From NCBI GenBank assembly GCA_002352125.1, contig DEHU01000211.1, positions 1 to 7,593 on the forward strand: 7,593 bases of DNA, in the 5' to 3' direction. Position 1 is the stretch's first letter, and every line of letters begins with the position of its first letter. This DNA is from Competibacteraceae bacterium UBA2792 (GTDB lineage Bacteria > Pseudomonadota > Gammaproteobacteria > Competibacterales > Competibacteraceae). The notes below the pieces were generated by a model. That model was not told the DNA's origin. It ran no database searches and saw only the letters and a program-made list of their open reading frames with translations. This document shows positions 5,567-7,593 of the stretch, in pieces. The translations under genes were made by a program, and so were the position numbers.

Positions 5567-6088
5567 ATGCGCGACGTATTGAGCAAGGCCGCCCGGATCG
5601 AGTTGGTGATTTTCGACGTCGATGGCGTGCTGACCGACGGCCGGCTGTATCTGGGCAACGACGGCAACGAATACAAGGCGTTTCATATCCGCGACGGCCA
5701 CGGCATCAAGATGCTGCTCGACACCGGCGTGGAAGTCGCCATCATTTCCGGTCGCCGCGCTGCCTCGGTGGAGCAGCGCATGGCCGATCTTGGCGTCCGC
5801 TACGCTTACCTGGGCGTGCAAGACAAGCTGTCGGTGTTCGATGGCTTGCGGGCGCAGCTTGGCCTGACTACCGAACAGATCGCTTACGTCGGTGACGATC
5901 TGATCGATTTGCCAGTCATGAGCCGAGTCGGTTTGGCCATCGCCGTGCAAGATGCCGATCCGTTCGTCAAGCAGTACGCGCATTGGCAAACGCCGAGCTG
6001 CGGCGGTCGCGGCGCGGCGCGCGACGTTTGCGAACTGCTGCTGGAGGCGCGCGGCCAGTTGGCGGCCTTGCGCGATCGTTACCTCTGA
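5567..6088 (+). CDS. kdsC: 3-deoxy-D-manno-octulosonate 8-phosphate phosphatase
   Basis: KdsC removes phosphate from Kdo-8-phosphate to release Kdo, a cytoplasmic step two reactions after KdsD. At 173 aa it is near the usual 170-190. It is a HAD-superfamily phosphatase of the capless, tetrameric type. Motif I is FDVDGVLTDG (16-25; nucleophile Asp17, acid/base Asp19), motif II is IISGR (59-63; Ser61), the motif III Lys is in QDKLSVF (Lys87), and motif IV is YVGDDLIDLPVM (107-118; Asp110 and Asp111 for Mg2+). The C-terminal GGRGAARDVCELLL carries the conserved GGRGA substrate-site element. The ATG at 5567 follows GAGAG about 7 nt upstream and matches the family start; the frame is open 13 codons further upstream, into the end of kdsD. 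Its TGA overlaps the lptC ATG (TGATG at 6086-6090), indicating translational coupling. Confidence 0.96.
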   Translation: MRDVLSKAARIELVIFDVDGVLTDGRLYLGNDGNEYKAFHIRDGHGIKMLLDTGVEVAIISGRRAASVEQRMADLGVRYAYLGVQDKLSVFDGLRAQLGLTTEQIAYVGDDLIDLPVMSRVGLAIAVQDADPFVKQYAHWQTPSCGGRGAARDVCELLLEARGQLAALRDRYL

Positions 6089-6678
6089 TGGCGCGCGGGC
6101 GCGTTTCGGTGCGCGGCGGGCTGTATCTGGTCGGTCTGTTGTTGTTGGCCGGATCCAGTTACGCCTTGCTGCGGTGGGTGGAGTCTTCGCTGCGAGAACC
6201 GATCCCAACCGAAAGCCAAGCGCCGGTTCTGGTCGTCGAACGGTTTCGCGCGGTGCGCACGAGCCTTGCCGGATTGCGCGAATACGTGGTCGAAGCGCCC
6301 TTGTTGCAGCAGTTGCCAGGCCAGCTCGGGACGCGAATCGACCGGCCGGTACTCGATTGGTATCAGTCGGACGGCGAAACCCGCGAATGGCGGCTTCGGG
6401 CCGACCAAGGTTGGGTTGCCGCCGACCAGCAGTCGATGCGGCTGGAAGGCGAGGTGGTGATGACCCGCGTCGCCGAAAGCGGCAAAACGCCGGTCGAAAT
6501 CATTACCCGCGATGTGCTGATTCGTCCCGCCGAACGCTACGCCGAAACCGCTGCGCCTGCGCGGGCGGTGACGCCCGGCGGCGAACTTCGAGCCGTCGGC
6601 GCTCGCGCCTACCTGGATCGGGAACAATTGGAACTGCTTTCCGAAGTACGAGGCTATTATGAACCATCCAAACGCTAA
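6088..6678 (+). CDS. lptC: LPS export system protein LptC
   Basis: LptC is the bitopic inner-membrane protein that passes LPS from the LptB2FG extractor to the periplasmic LptA bridge. Its 196 aa compare with 191 in E. coli. One N-terminal transmembrane helix is visible (about residues 10-29, GLYLVGLLLLAGSSYALLRW), preceded by a basic cytoplasmic tail. The rest is a periplasmic beta-jellyroll-type domain with recognisable family phrases such as RPVLDWYQSDGETREWRLRADQGW (split here across residues 86-109) and LEGEVVMTR (119-127). Sequence conservation is low, as is normal for LptC, so identification leans on the topology and on its place between kdsC and lptA. The start ATG at 6088 overlaps the kdsC stop and has no Shine-Dalgarno sequence of its own, so reinitiation after kdsC is likely. 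An upstream in-frame extension into kdsC was rejected. Its 3' end overlaps lptA by 20 nt. Confidence 0.92.
   Translation: MARGRVSVRGGLYLVGLLLLAGSSYALLRWVESSLREPIPTESQAPVLVVERFRAVRTSLAGLREYVVEAPLLQQLPGQLGTRIDRPVLDWYQSDGETREWRLRADQGWVAADQQSMRLEGEVVMTRVAESGKTPVEIITRDVLIRPAERYAETAAPARAVTPGGELRAVGARAYLDREQLELLSEVRGYYEPSKR
6650..6653 (+). promoter_or_regulatory. Ribosome-binding site of lptA inside lptC
   Basis: GAGG lies 5 nt before the lptA ATG at 6659 and within the lptC coding sequence. It fixes the lptA start and explains how the overlapping gene is translated. Confidence 0.55.
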
Positions 6679-7180
6679 GTTCGGGCTGGCGCTGGCGCTG
6701 GCGCTGGCAGCACCGCTCGCCGCCGCTCTACCGGAAGATCGCAACCAACCCATTCAACTGGAAGCCAGCCGCGGCCAACTGGATCAGAAAACCGGCGTCA
6801 GCATCTACGAGGGTAACGTGGTGATCACGCAAGGATCGATGCGGTTGACCGCCGATACCGCCACCATCTACGTCAAGGACAGCAGCTTCCAGCGGATGGA
6901 CGCAACCGGTAATCCGGCAAACCTGCGCTACAAACCGGCTGCGGACAAGCCCGAAATCCAAGGGACCAGCAAGCGGGTCGAATACGATGTCGCCAGCGCC
7001 AAGGTCGTCATGAGCGGCGGCGTCCGGGTCGTGCAGGGGCAGGATGTCTTCACCGGCGACCGGGTAGAGTACGATCTCAAGAACGACGTGATTCGGGCCA
7101 AGGGCGCGGGAGAGAACGGCCGCATCCAGTTCACCATCCAGCCGCGAGCACAGGATGCAGCGCCCGCCAAGAAGCCTTGA
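6659..7180 (+). CDS. lptA: LPS transport periplasmic protein LptA
   Basis: LptA forms the periplasmic filament that carries LPS from LptC to LptD at the outer membrane. Its 173 aa compare with 185 in E. coli. There is a Sec signal peptide: basic start, Leu/Ala-rich core ([14 protein letters not shown], 10-23), with cleavage probable just before LPEDRNQ (24-30). The mature part is an OstA-type beta-jellyroll with the family elements [23 protein letters not shown] (32-54, read here as two pieces), [11 protein letters not shown] (56-66) and GTSKRVEYD (102-110), and a repeat-like second half [25 protein letters not shown]. The tail is Ala/Pro/Lys-rich. GAGG at 6650-6653, 5 nt before the ATG, supports the start, which lies inside the 3' end of lptC. 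The stop is 2 nt before lptB. Four tandem hexamers encode the signal-peptide core. Confidence 0.95.
   Translation: MNHPNAKFGLALALALAAPLAAALPEDRNQPIQLEASRGQLDQKTGVSIYEGNVVITQGSMRLTADTATIYVKDSSFQRMDATGNPANLRYKPAADKPEIQGTSKRVEYDVASAKVVMSGGVRVVQGQDVFTGDRVEYDLKNDVIRAKGAGENGRIQFTIQPRAQDAAPAKKP
6685..6708 (+). repeat. Four tandem GCTGGC hexamers in lptA signal peptide
   Basis: GCTGGC is repeated four times without interruption and encodes alternating Leu and Ala in the hydrophobic core of the LptA signal peptide. Slippage by one unit would keep the reading frame and change the core by two residues. Leu-Ala cores are common in GC-rich genomes, so convergence through codon bias is also possible. Confidence 0.6.
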
Positions 7181-7182
7181 TC

Positions 7183-7593
7183 ATGGCCCAGTTGATCGCC
7201 AAAGAAATCGTCAAACGCTACCGCAAGCGGATCGTGGTGGATGCCGCCTCGCTCCGGGTCGCCAGCGGCGAAGTGGTCGGCTTGCTGGGGCCGAACGGCG
7301 CCGGCAAGACCACCAGCTTTTACATGATGGTCGGCCTGATTCACTGCGACGAGGGGCGGGTCTTGCTGGACGAACGCAATCTGACCCATCTGCCGATGCA
7401 CGCGCGAGCGCGATTGGGCGTCGGGTATCTGCCGCAGGAACCTTCGATATTCCGGCGGCTAACGGTGCTGGACAACGTGTTGGCGATTTTGGAAACCCGC
7501 CGGGATCTGGACCGGGCGGCGCGCCGGTCGGTGGCCGAAGATTTGCTGCACGAACTGCACGTTGGCCATTTGCGCGACAACATCGGCATCAGC
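7183..7593 (+). CDS. lptB: LPS export ABC transporter ATPase LptB, N-terminal part, cut by window end
   Basis: LptB is the cytoplasmic ATPase that, as a dimer with LptF and LptG, powers LPS extraction from the inner membrane. The window holds 137 of about 240 residues with no stop. Visible motifs: the A-loop Tyr in [11 protein letters not shown] (Tyr13), Walker [10 protein letters not shown] (36-44, Lys42), the Q-loop [18 protein letters not shown] (82-99, Gln85) typical of LptB, and the run into the ABC signature, cut just after DNIGIS, before the LSGG motif. The ATG at 7183 is 2 nt after the lptA stop and gives the standard family start [13 protein letters not shown]. Only a weak AAGAAG purine stretch precedes it, so coupling to lptA is likely. 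In relatives rpoN usually follows; it is not visible here. Confidence 0.95.
   Translation, partial: MAQLIAKEIVKRYRKRIVVDAASLRVASGEVVGLLGPNGAGKTTSFYMMVGLIHCDEGRVLLDERNLTHLPMHARARLGVGYLPQEPSIFRRLTVLDNVLAILETRRDLDRAARRSVAEDLLHELHVGHLRDNIGIS

Noticed and set aside
5983..6087. N-terminal extension of LptC into kdsC
   Set aside because: It would add 35 Arg/Ala-rich residues before the membrane helix; the ATG at 6088 overlapping the kdsC stop gives the normal LptC length and topology.

Overview
This is a GC-rich window from a Gram-negative bacterium, most likely a gammaproteobacterium. The inference rests on an LPS/Kdo gene string in the gammaproteobacterial order (kdsD-kdsC-lptC-lptA-lptB), a typical RarA, and a pyrophosphate-type phosphofructokinase of the kind found in methanotrophs and related environmental lineages. 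Genus-level assignment is not possible from sequence reading alone. Competibacter-like or methanotroph-related bacteria are only guesses.

Layout. Positions 2-970 (+) hold the C-terminal part of rarA, the replication-associated AAA+ clamp-loader-like ATPase. Positions 1064-2305 (+) hold a complete 413-aa phosphofructokinase with PPi-type active-site signatures. Converging on it is a 525-aa minus-strand gene (2373-3950). Most of that protein is unrecognised, but residues about 342-440 carry a convincing HPr-like phosphocarrier domain, with the active-site His (H354), the following Arg-Pro, and a Ser exactly 31 residues after the His, as in HPr (His15/Ser46).

The 287-bp stretch 3951-4237 has no convincing gene. 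It carries three copies of an 8-bp motif (TAAATCGG) spaced about three helical turns apart, a possible operator for the HPr-like gene. Positions 4238 to about 4540 are the wreck of an NAD(P)-binding epimerase/atypical SDR gene: its recognisable N-terminal fragments sit in three successive reading frames, explained by two 2-nt losses. The tail of this pseudogene contains an extended -10 promoter that would start transcription only a few bases before the kdsD ATG.

Positions 4567-7593 (+) form a tightly packed operon. kdsD (arabinose-5-phosphate isomerase) and kdsC (Kdo-8-phosphate phosphatase) make Kdo for the inner core of LPS. lptC, lptA and lptB (cut by the window end) make the inner-membrane, periplasmic and ATPase parts of the LPS export bridge. 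Gene junctions are short gaps or overlaps, indicating co-transcription and translational coupling. In many relatives this operon continues into rpoN, hpf and PTS-Ntr genes, which would make the nearby HPr-like protein a natural candidate for a PTS-Ntr-linked factor. That link is inference and lies outside the window.
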